Below the pieces are notes generated by a model, which saw nothing but the letters and a program-made list of their open reading frames with translations, did no database searches and was not told where the DNA came from. From Amoebidium appalachense (lineage: Eukaryota; Ichthyosporea), in contig CAVNZM010000008.1 in assembly GCA_963693365.1 (NCBI GenBank), forward strand, positions 1,612,001-1,676,000: DNA of 64,000 nucleotides. Reading direction: 5' to 3'. Shown here in pieces: positions 41,710 through 53,290 of the stretch. The position numbers were made by a program, and so were the translations under genes. Within the stretch, counting starts at the first letter, position 1. Every line of letters begins with the position of its first letter.

Positions 41710-41790
41710 GAGTTCAGAAGTGCGGGGCATGGCTGGGCTGCTGCTGCCACGGTTCGAATCATCCCACGGCCGTCTAAACAACTTCGTCTC
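41638..41790 (+). repeat. tRNA-like SINE head with internal T run
   Basis: Box A-like TGGCATAGTGG (41645-41655) and box B-like GGTTCGAATCA (41751-41761) are in the right order. The 5' word CCGTGG can pair with CCCACGG after box B, like an acceptor stem. The distance between boxes (about 95 nt, versus about 30-60 in tRNAs) is inflated by a T run at 41679-41709. It is better read as a tRNA-derived SINE or broken tRNA than as a working tRNA gene. Confidence 0.45.
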
Positions 41791-41822
41791 AGATCGATGG
41801 GCCCGGCCATTCGCTATCGACA

Positions 41823-41935
41823 TGGCACAAGTAAGGGTATCTGATGTAAGACTATCAGTACACTCTATATTGGAGGGTTTTCATTGGGGAGCCACTTTCA
41901 TCCAATCCATCATGTTCGATCTTGTTTATGGCCTT
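41823..41935. repeat. dispersed repeat shared with 1796-1880
   Basis: GCACAAGTAAGGGTATCTGA through CATCATGTTCGATCTTGTTT matches the left end of the window, with an extra CACTCTATATTGGAG stretch here. Type unknown. Confidence 0.7.
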
Positions 41936-41979
41936 AAGCCTTAAGATGAGTATCAAAACAGCCCCAGCGCTGGACCCCC

Positions 41980-42521
41980 GAGCCGTGTCCCGGCATCAAT
42001 CTAACCCCTAAAATTACAAATGGCTAGCCGCTGCCACGGCCATGTAATTTTGATCAATTTGGGGCTCATTGAGGCTGCCGGTAGGACAGGCCGCCGGTAG
42101 GACAGGGATGTACCCTATCATGAGCTAAGCCATCGGGGGGAACGGGACGTGGACCGGAAGGCAGGCCGGTGGGGGAAACAGGAACGGGTGTTCTGACGGG
42201 AGAGACGAGTACGGAGATCCGTGCCGGAGGTAAGGACCTGCCAGTGGTCAAGACGATGAGCCGCGTCCCGGCATCAATCTAACCCCTAAAATTACAAATG
42301 GCTAGCCGCTGCCACGGCCATGTAATTTTGATCAATTTGGGGCTCATTGAGGCTGCCGGGAGGACAGGCCGCCGGTAGGATAGGGATGTACCCTATCATG
42401 AGCTAAGCCATCGGGGGGAACGGGACGTGGACCGGAAGGCAGGCCGGTGGGGGAAACGGGAACGGAGTGTTCTGACGGGAGAGACGAGTACGGAGATCTG
42501 TGCCGGAGGTAAGGACCTGGT
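41980..42521. repeat. tandem duplication, period about 278 bp
   Basis: 41980-42257 and 42258-42521 are near-identical (each starts GAGCCG(T/C)GTCCCGGCATCAA). The duplicated unit includes the end of a copia gag fragment plus non-gag sequence (AATTACAAATGGCTAGCC...). Confidence 0.82.
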
Positions 42522-42963
42522 CAAGACGGTGGCGTAAGTCACGGCGGGGAAGATCACGGGGGGTAGCACTGGCATTCGAATTCAAGGCCATGCTGGACTT
42601 GGAGGGACGGGGTTCACGGTTGGTCCGGAGTTGCATCTTGAGATCTTGGCGGAACTCGATGCCTTTGATGTGGTTGTGCAGGGACTCAAAGTCGAGGAAT
42701 ATCTTATCACCGAAGTGGTAGTCTTCGATGAGGCGGTTGAACTCAGGGGTGAGGTCATCACGGGTGGTGAGAATGATTGAAGAACTTCTCAGCCAAACGA
42801 GTGAAGTGAATGGACTCCGAGTCATCTTGGAGGGACTGAAGCTGGTTCACGATGGTCTGTAGACGGCCCAGGTAGGTGGTGAATGATTCACCGGACTGGA
42901 GGGCACAGGCATCCCACTGACGGTGAGGGATGCGGATCTGATCGGGTTTGCCTTGGAGGTAGT
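42403..42963 (-). pseudogene. copia-type Gag fragment
   Basis: On the minus strand from 42963: QIRIPHRQWDACALQSGES, TTYLGRLQTIVNQLQSLQ and FTRLAEKFFN. After a frameshift near 42780 come ILTTRDDLTPEFNRLIEDY and FESLHNHIKGIEFRQDLKMQ. It resembles the helical Gag of Ty1/copia elements but is a family distinct from copia2 Gag. It is cut at 42963 by a Ty3 LTR (flank GTAGT). Confidence 0.7.
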
Positions 42964-43014
42964 TGACATATACTAATCCGTCTCAGCAGATCAGCCTAAG
43001 TCTACGATCGAGAT

Positions 43015-43055
<41 letters not shown>

Positions 43056-43691
43056 GGCCCGGGTCCACAGATCATCAAGATCAAGTCCGGGGCCTCAAGA
43101 TAGCTGTACAGCTGCGTGCATCTTGCCTCTGCCGGCGCAGGGCAGGACCACGTCAGCTGGGGCAGCCGACCAATAGAATTCTAATTAGTGTGTAGGATAG
43201 ATCGTAGGAGGACTTAGGAATGTGATTGTTCGGGCAGAAGCCCTTTTGTAAGTATTGGCAAGGTTTGATAGTGTATGTTGCCAAACGTATTTATATATTT
43301 AGATGTAGAGGAAAGGGGGGAGGGAGGGGGGGGGAGGATAGTATGAAATGTAGATTTAGACTCTGCGGTGCCACTAGGGGGAGGGTGAGGGGTGAGACAT
43401 GGATAAATATATTAGTTGAGTAGATCGACTTAGCTCGTGCAGGCGCACGATAAAGTAGATCGGAATGTTTGGAATGTGGCATCGTAGGGGGGCCAGGTGA
43501 TGATGATCTTTGAGGGCACGGCCTTGATGGCCTCAGTTGTGACTTAGCCTCATTCCGTACGGATCTAAGTTTTGCCCGTCGGAGCCTGGTCTGAATAAAC
43601 TTTACCGTTTTCCGTACACGTTCGTTCCTTTTCGTGTGTGTACAGTTAGTAGAGTGCCGCGTCTCTAGTACATACACAATAGGATACGACA
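42964..43691 (+). mobile_element. Ty3 copy E, 5' LTR (728 bp)
   Basis: TGACATATACTAATCC ... AATAGGATACGACA with a long G run (43018-43053). The left flank is GTAGT; the right end of the element is lost. The leader (43692-43847) has a 25-nt A run at 43784-43808. Confidence 0.86.
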
Positions 43692-43847
43692 AGCTACTCC
43701 TTTCTTTTAGTGCGGTTTTTCGCGCTAGGGTAACGCGGTGACAGTTCCTTCTGGGCTGTTGCTACACCTCAAACACACAACAAAAAAAAAAAAAAAAAAA
43801 AAAAAAAACATAAACACAACCACACGAGTTCGGGCACACACCACACA

Positions 43848-44122
43848 ATGGCTAAGTTCAACGTAGATATGTTCTACGCATTGGCAGCGGAGGATAGCTC
43901 CCTGCACACACAGGTACCACAGGTTCATACACTAGACGTTAGACAGACCACAGCTTTCAGTTTTACACTCAAACATGACTCGGAAATACCTAGGTGGCTT
44001 AGGACACTCCTAGCTAACACACCCACACTAGTGTTAGACACCAAGAAGGCCCCCACTGTGGCGGCCTCGTGCCTAATGATCAAGCAGTGCATCGACCACA
44101 AGACTATGGCCGACTTATGCAC
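43848..44122 (+). pseudogene. Ty3 copy E Gag, N-terminal 91 codons
   Basis: Same start MAKFNVDMFYALAAEDS as the other copies. It runs to HKTMADLCT and is interrupted by a copia LTR at 44123. In copy C the next codons encode LMEEHPYRAEQ. Confidence 0.85.
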
Positions 44123-44964
<842 letters not shown>

Positions 44965-46037
44965 ACTGATCAGCAAACTTCCCGGAAGTATTGCCAACGT
45001 ATTTTTTGCTATTGGCGCTATTGGCGATATTGGCAATAGAACCCCTTGCCGCCAATAGGAACGCCATATTGCAATAATATTGCTTTGGTATTGTCAATGG
45101 TAATACAGTACCAATACCCTCTATTGTCGATATCCCGCTGATATGAATATATTATCCAGTATATGTTACATCAATATCGCCAATACATTCGAGTGCCATT
45201 ACATTGCCATTGCATTACTATTGCGCTAGCATTATAGACGTATTGCCAATATCAATTATACCCGGGCGATATTACAATAACAACCAAATAATATCAAAAA
45301 TACAGATAATGATATGGATAATACTGTATTTCCGCATTGTAGTTGCACTATGAACGCATTATTAATGTATTGCCAATATGTAATTCATAGAAATACTAAG
45401 ATTTAAATATCAAGAAACATATAAACAATGTATTGCCAACATATGATCCAACTATAATCAATATATAAATGCGGTATCGCCGATAGGTTGCTTATATATC
45501 GTGAGTATATTGATGACATAAACAGAGGTATGATTAATACACTCCCAACACATTACAAATAAGAAATATGTAAGTATGTTCCATATCAAGCATATATTGC
45601 CAACATACGAATGATACCACCACCATAAAGATATAAGTGTTGATAATGCATTACATATATATTATAAATATCACACTATATTATCCAAATACATTGCCAA
45701 TAAATTGATAATGGGAACGAATGCATGCAAAGTACAGTATAAGTGCGCTTATAATATGAAAGGCATATCGGAGTAACGTCTTATATCTAAGAATAATACG
45801 TATGACGAACATTGCCAATGTATTAATAATAGCTTTATTGATACCTCAATCACATGCTCAATATATTGGCAATATGCACACGGTACGGTAAGCACAGCCC
45901 CATGATCATTATCAATGAATTGCCAATGTATTGCACATGTCGACATCCATACGTGTTCCGTATGGTCACTTTATTAACTTCGGTTGGATAGTGGCATCAA
46001 GCACACAAGTAAACAACACAACTAATATACCACCCCA
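44965..46037. other. AT-rich region with recurring ATTGCCAAT words
   Basis: No gene is seen. The word (T)ATTGCCAA(T/C) or its complement recurs many times, for example near 44992, 45020, 45248, 45371, 45431, 45597, 45690, 45811, 45860 and 45930. The spacing is irregular (30-120 bp). A heavily decayed tandem array or foldback family is likely. Confidence 0.6.
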
Positions 46038-46313
46038 AGAGCAACACAGAAACGAAACACGGAAACAACAGCAGCCATAGGACAAAGAGCCCCAGACCCA
46101 CAGGGTCTTGCCTCCATACTTTATTTACCTTAACAGGACAAAGAGCCGGTACCCACCTATGGGTGCTAAACATGCACATGATCATTCATGTGCTATAAGA
46201 GCAACACAGAAACGAAACACGGAAACAACAGCAGCCATAGGACAAAGAGCCCCAGACCCACAGGGTCTTGCCTCCATACTTTATTTACCTTAACAGGACA
46301 AAGAGCCGGTACC
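46038..46313. repeat. pair of identical 116-bp direct repeats
   Basis: 46038-46153 and 46198-46313 appear identical, separated by 44 bp. The second copy is followed directly by a Ty3 LTR at its GGTACC end, whereas the first continues CACCTATGGG. Confidence 0.85.
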
Positions 46314-47031
46314 TGACATATACTAATCCGTCTCAGCAGATTAGCCTAAGTCTACGATCGAGATCGGGGGGGGGGGGGGGGGGGGGGGGGTGGCCCGGGT
46401 CCACAGATCATCAAGATCAAGCCCGGGGCCTCAAGATAGCTGTGCAGCTGCGTGCATCATCTTGCCTCTGCCGGCGCAGGGCAGGACCACGTCAGCTGGG
46501 ACAGCCGACCAATAGAAGTCTAATTAGTGTGTAGGATAGATCGTAGGAGGACTTAGGAATGTGATTGTTCGGGCAGAAGCCCTTTGTAAATATTGGCAAG
46601 TTTTGATAGTGTATGCTGCCAAACGTATTTATATATTTCGATGACAGAGGAAAGGGGGGAGGGAGGGGGGAGGGAGATAGTATGAAATGTAGAATTAGAC
46701 TCTGCGGTGCCACTAGGGGAAGGGAGAGGGGTGAGACTTAGATAAATATATTTGTGTGAGCCGATCGACTTAGCTCGTGCAGGCGCACGATAAAGTTAGA
46801 TCGGAATGTACGGAATGTGGCATCGTAGGGGGCCAGGTGATGATGATCTTGTAGGGCACGGCCTTGATGGCCTCAGTCGTAACTTAGTGTGATTCCGTAC
46901 GGATCTAAGTTTGCCCGTCGGAGCCTGGTCTGAATAAACTTTACCGTTTTTCTGTACACGTTCGTTCCTTTTCGTGTGTGTATACTTAGTAGAGTGCCGC
47001 GTCTCTAGTACACATATAATAGGATACGACA
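46314..47031 (+). mobile_element. Ty3 copy F, 5' LTR (718 bp)
   Basis: TGACATATACTAATCC ... AGGATACGACA with a G run at 46366-46390. The left flank is GTACC. The leader runs 47032-47159. The 3' LTR is absent. Confidence 0.87.
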
Positions 47032-47159
47032 AGCTACACCTTTCTTTTAGTGCGGTTTTTCGCGCTAGGGTAACGCGGTGACAGTTCCTTCTGGGCTGTT
47101 GCTACACCTCAAAAACACAAACATACACACAACCTCTCAACTAGGGCACACACAACACC

Positions 47160-47393
47160 ATGGCTAAGTTTCACGTAGATATGTTCTACGCGTTGGCAGC
47201 GGAGGATAGCTCCCTGCACACACAGATACCACAGGTTCACACACTAGCTATAGACGCCAGAAACACAACAGCTTTTAGTTTACACTCAAACACCAGCGGT
47301 CGTGGGCGTGGTGGACGTAGCGGACAGCAGCAGCAGTTCGACGAGGGGCATCGTCGTGGGTCCTCAAGACAGCGTCGAGGTGGTATGGCATGA
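47160..47393 (+). pseudogene. Ty3 copy F Gag with large internal deletion
   Basis: Starts MAKFHVDMFYALAAEDS. About 40 codons later (AFSLHSNTSG) it jumps to an RGG/Gln-rich piece from the Gag C-terminus (GRGRGGRSGQQQQF) and then past the zinc knuckle. About 1.3 kb of gag is lost relative to copy C. Confidence 0.83.
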
Positions 47394-47763
47394 ATGTTTG
47401 TGGGGTGACTCTACCAAAGGTATGAATGGTGTGAATGTTTTGTGGTTGGGGGAGGTTCCCCAGCCACAAGTGGATGGTCTCAGTGTTTCTTGTCCCAACC
47501 CGGTGTTTGTTCTAACCACACCGGAGGGGGTTTCTGTGCCATTGTTTCCGGGAGGGGGGGGGACACACACGAGTAAAGGGGGAAGGGGGGGGGAAGGCAC
47601 AGACACGTAGAAACACACCACCACAACAACATACGACGTTGCAGACACACCTACACCCACACACACACCCACACATACACCAAACACACACACACCACCC
47701 ACCCACACATCACACACACACACTCCACCACCACCCACACCACATACACACCCCAACCCACCC
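47394..47763 (+). mobile_element. Ty3 copy F spacer between Gag and protease
   Basis: Matches 21400-21610 plus 25219-25440 of copy C, and shows what copy C looked like before D inserted: the two copy C pieces meet here at GGGAGGGGGGGGGACACA. It includes a CA-rich linker (47640-47760). Confidence 0.75.
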
Positions 47764-48894
47764 GTGCAGGCACCACAGGTAGGTATGTTGCACGTAGGTA
47801 TCGAGGGTGTGAGTCTTCGTGGGCAGGGTCTGGGTGTGAGTGATGATGTGTTGCTTGAATTGGAGGAGGATTTAGTTGGGTTTAGCCGGCATTATATAGA
47901 CGTATGGTTATTTGATGGTAAGTTGAAGGCTGTTGCTTTGCTCGATGGAGGGGCTCAGGTTAATTGTGTGCATGCTTCCTTTATTCGTCGTTTTAATCAG
48001 GCCGGGGGGGAAATTCCTATTTTAGATGCTTCTAGCACAGCCTTAGGTAGTGCTAATAATAGTAGTATGTCTGTGGAAGGTGTTTGTGTGTTGCCGTGTG
48101 AGATAGGTGGCCAGGCTATGCATATTGCTTGTTATGTGGTTAAGGATTTAGCTCAAAGTGTTTTGTTGGGAGCCCCATTTTTCCGTAGACATGTGAATGC
48201 TTTGTTTGAACGTACGAATGTTTTAGAATTGCAGTCCGGCGTTAAAATTAAAACCCATGATGGGCTCGACGGTTATCAGTCTGGTGCTAGAACGGTAGCT
48301 GAAGTAGTAATCGAGCCTTACCAGTGCCAAACGGTACGTGTCCGGGCCGGCAATCATGTTAGGATAGGGGATTTAGGGGTTTTTACTCCGAAAACCCCAT
48401 TTCAGGAGGTGGCCCAATGGACCCTTAGTAGGGTATGGCCGGATAAGACAATAGAAATAGAATTAGTGAATCCGGGCATCGAGCCTATAGTGATTAGGTC
48501 AGGTGTTTCCGTCGGTAGTTTCACTAATGAGATTGGTAGTATAGAGGTCTCTCTTATTACCCAAAAGGAGGATGCAGGCTCGAAGGGTGACTCAGGAGGA
48601 GGGGGAACAACTTTATTTAACGTTAGCCACCAAAATGTCACCCGACACGATGGGGGGGGGGACCGGGACAGCACCGGTCCCACTCCCCCGACCCCCAAGA
48701 GGAAGGAGGGTCACCCCGGGTGTGAGAATGTGCAGGCAGGGGGGGAGGGTGTTGGTCTAACCCGTGGATCTGACGGGTTAACCAACACCGTGGGGGGCAG
48801 GGTGGCCACAGACCTGGCCCCCCACATACATGCACTAACTCATCAGGAATTGCCCGGGGGCATGGGTGTGCCGGGGGGAGGGGGGGGGTGCTAA
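47764..48894 (+). CDS. Ty3 copy F protease and N-terminal pol region
   Basis: 376 codons without interruption. VALLDGGAQVNCVHASF (Asp codon 47944-47946) is the candidate protease active site, with Gly where Ser/Thr is normal. IACYVVKDLAQSVLLGAPFF follows, as expected for the second half of a Ty3-type protease (hydrophobic pair and LLG). IELVNPGIEPIVIRSGVSV and a Pro/Gly-rich spacer come next. It overlaps the RT frame by 29 bases in another phase, so copy F too needs a frame change here, or carries an indel in the G run at 48875-48889. Confidence 0.78.
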   Translation: MQAPQVGMLHVGIEGVSLRGQGLGVSDDVLLELEEDLVGFSRHYIDVWLFDGKLKAVALLDGGAQVNCVHASFIRRFNQAGGEIPILDASSTALGSANNSSMSVEGVCVLPCEIGGQAMHIACYVVKDLAQSVLLGAPFFRRHVNALFERTNVLELQSGVKIKTHDGLDGYQSGARTVAEVVIEPYQCQTVRVRAGNHVRIGDLGVFTPKTPFQEVAQWTLSRVWPDKTIEIELVNPGIEPIVIRSGVSVGSFTNEIGSIEVSLITQKEDAGSKGDSGGGGTTLFNVSHQNVTRHDGGGDRDSTGPTPPTPKRKEGHPGCENVQAGGEGVGLTRGSDGLTNTVGGRVATDLAPHIHALTHQELPGGMGVPGGGGGC

Positions 48895-50539
48895 GGGTGA
48901 CCGCCTATATCCGGAGGTACCTCAACCTCACCCCGAGCAGCACCGATGTAATACAGGAGGTGAAATGTTAAGTGGCACTCCGGTGAATAAGGATGCATCC
49001 ACTTGTGATGGGGGTAACCCGGAGTTAGTATTGCCGTTTGGTATGAAGGAGGGGGATTGGACGGTAGAACAGAAAAAATTGTTAGATAAGTTATTTGATA
49101 GGACTCGGTTTGCATTTCTGGCCGATGATAACGAAGTAGGCTTCGTTAAAGGGTTTGAAATGCAGATCGACACAGGTGATAATAGGCCGGTAGTGATGCC
49201 TAGCTATAGAATGGAGCAGTATAAATTGTCGGATGCGCTAATTATAGTGAGTGATATGTTAAAAAAGGGTCATGTGGAGCATAGTTCGAGTCCGTGGAGA
49301 AGTCCGGTGCTATTGGTTAAGAAGCCCGACGGGTCTTGGCGTCTAGTGAACGATTACAGGGCTCTGAATCGGATCACTAAGGCAGACCAATGGCCTCTCC
49401 CTAACATAGAGGAGCAGCTTTCACAGCTGCACGGCTATACTCACTTTGCTAAACTTGATTTAAAAGCAGCTTTTTGGCAGATAAGGTTGGAGGAGAGCAG
49501 CAAGGAGAAGACTGCCTTTGCACTGGGTGACCAGCTGTTCCAGTACAAGGTGGTGCCGATGGGTTTGCTCTCCTCTCCAGCTATGTTGTGCTGGGTAATG
49601 TATAAAATTCTCCACCCTCATTTGGATGTATGCCACCCTTATTTGGATGATGTTTTAATTAAAGGTAGGTCATTTGAGGAGCTAGTTAATAATTGTGAAA
49701 AAGTATTTTTAGCTTTGGGTGAGTCTGGTCTTCGTATTAGCGGTAGCAAGACTGTGATTGGTGTGCCGGAGGTTAAGTTTTTAGGTCATATTGTGTCTAG
49801 TAATGGTCTTTCCCCTGATCCGGAGAAAATCCGGGCCATAGTTGAGTGGCCCCGTCCTCAGACTGTCACTCAACTAAGGCAATTTTTAGGTTTAACTAAT
49901 TATCTTCGTCGTTATATTAAGGATTATAGTATGCTTGCTTTGCCGTTAACTAGTCAGACGGGGGGGGAGAAGAAGAATAGAATAGATTGGAATGTTGATG
50001 CTGTTTCTGCTTTCGAAAAGCTTAAGTTAGCTTTGCAGTCTTCGAGTATGCTTGTTCATCCTGATTTTTCGGCCGGGGGGGGGATGTTTAAAGTTCGGTG
50101 TGATGCAAGTAAGGTTGCTGAGGGGGCCGTGTTATATCAAGTGCAGGAGGGGCAGGATAGGGTGATTGCTTATGCTAGTCGTTCATTTAGTAAAAGTGAA
50201 CGTAGATATAGCAATCCAGAGAGAGAGTCCCATGCTATCTTTTGGGCAGTCTCACAGGCATGGAGGTATATACTCGCAGGCAGGACGTTTGAGGTCTACA
50301 CCGACCACAAGCCCTGCCTAGCCATGGCCGGCACCACTCGTCTGGTCAACGAGAGGATGCAGAAGTGGGCCGCGGCTCTCGGTGAGTTCTCCTATAAATT
50401 GTTTTATGCCAAGGGTGAAACAATGGTTGACTGTGATGCTCTCTCTCGTGCTGCTTATATTTTGTTTGAAGAAGAGAAGGAGGGGGAGGGGGGGATAGTG
50501 AGAGACGGGGGGGGGAGGGGGGAAGGGGGGGGAGAGTGA
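48866..50539 (+). CDS. Ty3 copy F reverse transcriptase and RNase H
   Basis: 557 codons, uninterrupted, unlike copy C. RT: RSPVLLVKKPDGSWRLVNDYR, FAKLDLKAAFWQIRL, YKVVPMGLLSSPAML and catalytic YLDD (about 49640-49651). RNase H: FKVRCDASKVAEGAVLYQ, the Glu in RESHAIFWAV, VYTDHKPC, and DCDALSRAA at the end. All catalytic carboxylates I look for are present, so this is the best RT of the Ty3 family in the window. The Gly-rich end (G runs at 50483-50533) is where the frame is lost before integrase. Confidence 0.87.
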   Translation: MCRGEGGGAKGDRLYPEVPQPHPEQHRCNTGGEMLSGTPVNKDASTCDGGNPELVLPFGMKEGDWTVEQKKLLDKLFDRTRFAFLADDNEVGFVKGFEMQIDTGDNRPVVMPSYRMEQYKLSDALIIVSDMLKKGHVEHSSSPWRSPVLLVKKPDGSWRLVNDYRALNRITKADQWPLPNIEEQLSQLHGYTHFAKLDLKAAFWQIRLEESSKEKTAFALGDQLFQYKVVPMGLLSSPAMLCWVMYKILHPHLDVCHPYLDDVLIKGRSFEELVNNCEKVFLALGESGLRISGSKTVIGVPEVKFLGHIVSSNGLSPDPEKIRAIVEWPRPQTVTQLRQFLGLTNYLRRYIKDYSMLALPLTSQTGGEKKNRIDWNVDAVSAFEKLKLALQSSSMLVHPDFSAGGGMFKVRCDASKVAEGAVLYQVQEGQDRVIAYASRSFSKSERRYSNPERESHAIFWAVSQAWRYILAGRTFEVYTDHKPCLAMAGTTRLVNERMQKWAAALGEFSYKLFYAKGETMVDCDALSRAAYILFEEEKEGEGGIVRDGGGRGEGGGE

Positions 50540-50558
50540 GCAGAAAGGAATAGATGCT

Positions 50559-51854
50559 GTGTCTGTGGATGTGTCTTCTTGGGTTCCGGGGTTGCTTGCT
50601 TATAAGTGTAGGGGAGGGGGGGGGAGGTATTTGTCAGTGTCTGAGGTCGGGACCGAGTCTCATGGCTCGGCCCCTGCCTTAGCACCTACGGCTTTGATCT
50701 TAGCTCAGGAGGAAGATGTGTTGATTGGTCTGGTTAAGAATTATTTAAAGGGGCCGGTTGATTCGATTAAATTTAAAAATAAAAGGCAGATGATTAAGGT
50801 AGCTAAGTTAGCAAAAATGTGTCAGGTAGAGCAGGATTTAGTCTATCATTGTTCTGGGCCAGACGGACACCGAGTTTGGGTCCCGACGGCACTTGTGCCT
50901 GAGGTTTTGCATATGGTGCATGAGCATCCCATGGCTGGTCATTTAGGTGTAAATAGGACGTTGCTTCGTGTTAATCGTTCGTATTTTTGGCCGGGTATGA
51001 GCAGGGAGGTGAGGGATTATGTGTTGTCATGCATGCATTGTCAGGAAAGGAATGAGAGTCCCCACTCTCGTTCCCGCCCGTCGTTTATTAGGGATTTTAA
51101 TGTTCGTATGTTTGAAAGGGTAGCAGTGGATGTGGTCGGTCCTTTTAATTCTACGGTTGAGGGTAACACTGTTCTTGTTACCGTCACCGATGTGGCCACT
51201 CGTTGGGTTGAAGTTTTTCCTCTCCCCACTGCTAATGCCGTGTTGTTTGCTCGTATTTTTGTGGATGAAATTTGTCTTAGGTTTGGTTGTCCTCGTGTTT
51301 TGTTAACGGATAGGAGTCGTGTGTTTTTAAATCAGTTGGTGTCGGAGGTGTGTAAAATTTTAAGGGTAGCCCATATCACTACGTCTGCATATCACCCTCA
51401 AGCAAATGCCATCTCTGAACGTGTGCATGCAGTGTTTCAGAAGTCCTTTGGCAAAATGGTGGATGTGGAGGCTAATGATTGGGATCATATGTCTAGGTTT
51501 ATTGCTCATTCATATAATTCTACCCCTCATGCTGTGACTGGTTTTTCTCCGTTTTATTTGGTCTATGGGCAGGAGGCTATTAGTTTGTTAGATACGGCAC
51601 TTTTGCCGATGGGGGGGGCTGACCGACTAACTTATCCCCACTGGACTGAGTTCCGGGAGCAGCTACTAACCCGGGCCCGGGCTGCACGTGATGCAGCTCT
51701 GGCCCGTACACAGCAGGCACAGACACGTGCAGACGTGTCCACACGTCCGTTACGTGAATTTGCCGAGGGTACTTTAGTTTTAATTAGGGATCATACTAGG
51801 AAAAAGAGATATAAGCAGGAGCAGGAAGGTAAGGGTGAAGGTGAAGCTTCGTAA
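50559..51854 (+). CDS. Ty3 copy F integrase, C-terminally truncated
   Basis: 431 codons. HHCC zinc module (HPMAGHLGVNRT ... CMHCQ), core residues in AVDVVGPF, LLTDRSRVF and ISERVHAVF, as in copy C. It ends at KGEGEAS because a small deletion near 51845 shifts the frame just before the GPY/F module. The chromodomain region survives only as shredded sequence (51855-52080). Confidence 0.85.
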   Translation: MSVDVSSWVPGLLAYKCRGGGGRYLSVSEVGTESHGSAPALAPTALILAQEEDVLIGLVKNYLKGPVDSIKFKNKRQMIKVAKLAKMCQVEQDLVYHCSGPDGHRVWVPTALVPEVLHMVHEHPMAGHLGVNRTLLRVNRSYFWPGMSREVRDYVLSCMHCQERNESPHSRSRPSFIRDFNVRMFERVAVDVVGPFNSTVEGNTVLVTVTDVATRWVEVFPLPTANAVLFARIFVDEICLRFGCPRVLLTDRSRVFLNQLVSEVCKILRVAHITTSAYHPQANAISERVHAVFQKSFGKMVDVEANDWDHMSRFIAHSYNSTPHAVTGFSPFYLVYGQEAISLLDTALLPMGGADRLTYPHWTEFREQLLTRARAARDAALARTQQAQTRADVSTRPLREFAEGTLVLIRDHTRKKRYKQEQEGKGEGEAS

Positions 51855-52080
51855 GTATGGTAAGAAATGTTGCCTCTTTTCATTGGCCCGTATAAAATAG
51901 TGGCTAGGTTAGGTCCGACGGAATATAAGGTGCAGAGGTTAGATAATGAGAGTGATGTTAGATTTTATAATGTAGATGATATAAAGGAAAGTATGATAGG
52001 GCCCTTAGGGTTAAACGGCGGGGCCGTATAGAGCATCACCCCCGACTAGAGGGTGGTGGATGTACGGAGGGAGAGAAAAA
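51855..52080 (+). pseudogene. decayed chromodomain end of Ty3 copy F
   Basis: Alignable to 29535-29790 of copy C but with deletions that become denser to the right (for example GAAAGTATGATAGGG versus GAATATTATGATAGGG). Homology vanishes near 52080 in G-rich sequence. No 3' LTR follows. Confidence 0.7.
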
Positions 52081-52379
52081 AGAAAAAAGGACGAGGAAGT
52101 TTGAGAAGGAAGAAGTGGTTGCGAGTAGAGCCCAGGAGGAGGAGCGTGCCCCAGGGGAAGGTGGGGGGGAGGGGGGGGAGGGGGGGGGGGGGGGGGGGGG
52201 AGGAGAGGAAGAGAAGAGAGGGGCAGGGGACCCGGGCGGAGGGGGGGGGGGGGGGGGGGGTGGGGCGCGGGCGGGGGAGGGAGCGGGGGGCGGAGAGAGG
52301 GGGAGGGAGGGGAGGGAGCGGAGGGGAGGAAGAGCGGGAGGACGGGCGGGGAAGGGGGCCCGAGAGGGCGACGACGGGG

Positions 52380-52417
<38 letters not shown>

Positions 52418-52762
52418 GAGGGGGAGCGAGCGACCGACAAGGACGGGAGCAGGAGCCGGCGGCGACCCGGCCCACACACACACACCCCCGACCGACGACC
52501 GACAGACGACGGCCCCCCAGCGGGCGAGGAGGGGAACGGGGGACGGGAGGACGCGACGCGGGGAGGACGGACGGGAGGGGAGGAGGAGCGGACAGAGCAG
52601 CCCACCGCCGGGCGCACATGCCCCAACACCTCCACCCACCACGCAAAAGGCTACTTCCAGCCCAACATGGGTGTCACTGCGCTCGACGAAACACACACAC
52701 ACACACACACACACACGCGCGCGCCGCGCGCCGCGCCGCGCACGCACACACACTCACACAGC

Positions 52763-52795
<33 letters not shown>

Positions 52796-52979
52796 GGCGC
52801 GCACACACAGGCACGCACACACACACAGGCGCACACCACACAACACACACAGCACAGGCACACACAAGCGCACACACGCACACACCCTGATCCCTATCAT
52901 GATCCCCCCCCCCCCCCCCCCCCCCCCCCCCAACACTCACACAAACCGCACCCACACATCACCCACACAGCATACACAC

Positions 52980-53011
<32 letters not shown>

Positions 53012-53290
53012 AGAAGGGTTCAATAAAAAAATCACCCCCGACCCAACACACAGGGACCCCCCCCCCCCCCCCCCCCACCCACCACCACCACACCAAGAGG
53101 TACACCCCACTCCCAATTTAAAAGCAACGAAGAACAACAAAGCTAAAAAATCAGACAAAACCTAACACCCCCAAACCCCCCCCACCCCCACCCCCACCAC
53201 AAACCTCTAGGCAACACCCAAAACTACCCCCCCCCAAGGGGGGGCCCCTCCCCACCCCCCCCACCCACACGCCCCCCAACATACAAAACA
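52081..53290. repeat. G-rich, CA-rich and C-run low-complexity block
   Basis: G/GA-rich from 52081 to about 52450 (G runs 52180-52200, 52242-52260, 52385-52415), CA/CG arrays 52690-52890, then C runs 52905-52931, 52981-53011 and 53060-53076. The long frames over this are compositional. No gene is supported. Confidence 0.88.

Noticed and set aside
52053-53165. 370-codon Gly/Arg/Glu-rich and Thr/His-rich frame
   Set aside because: Lies in G-rich and CA-rich low complexity with long frames on both strands; no domain.
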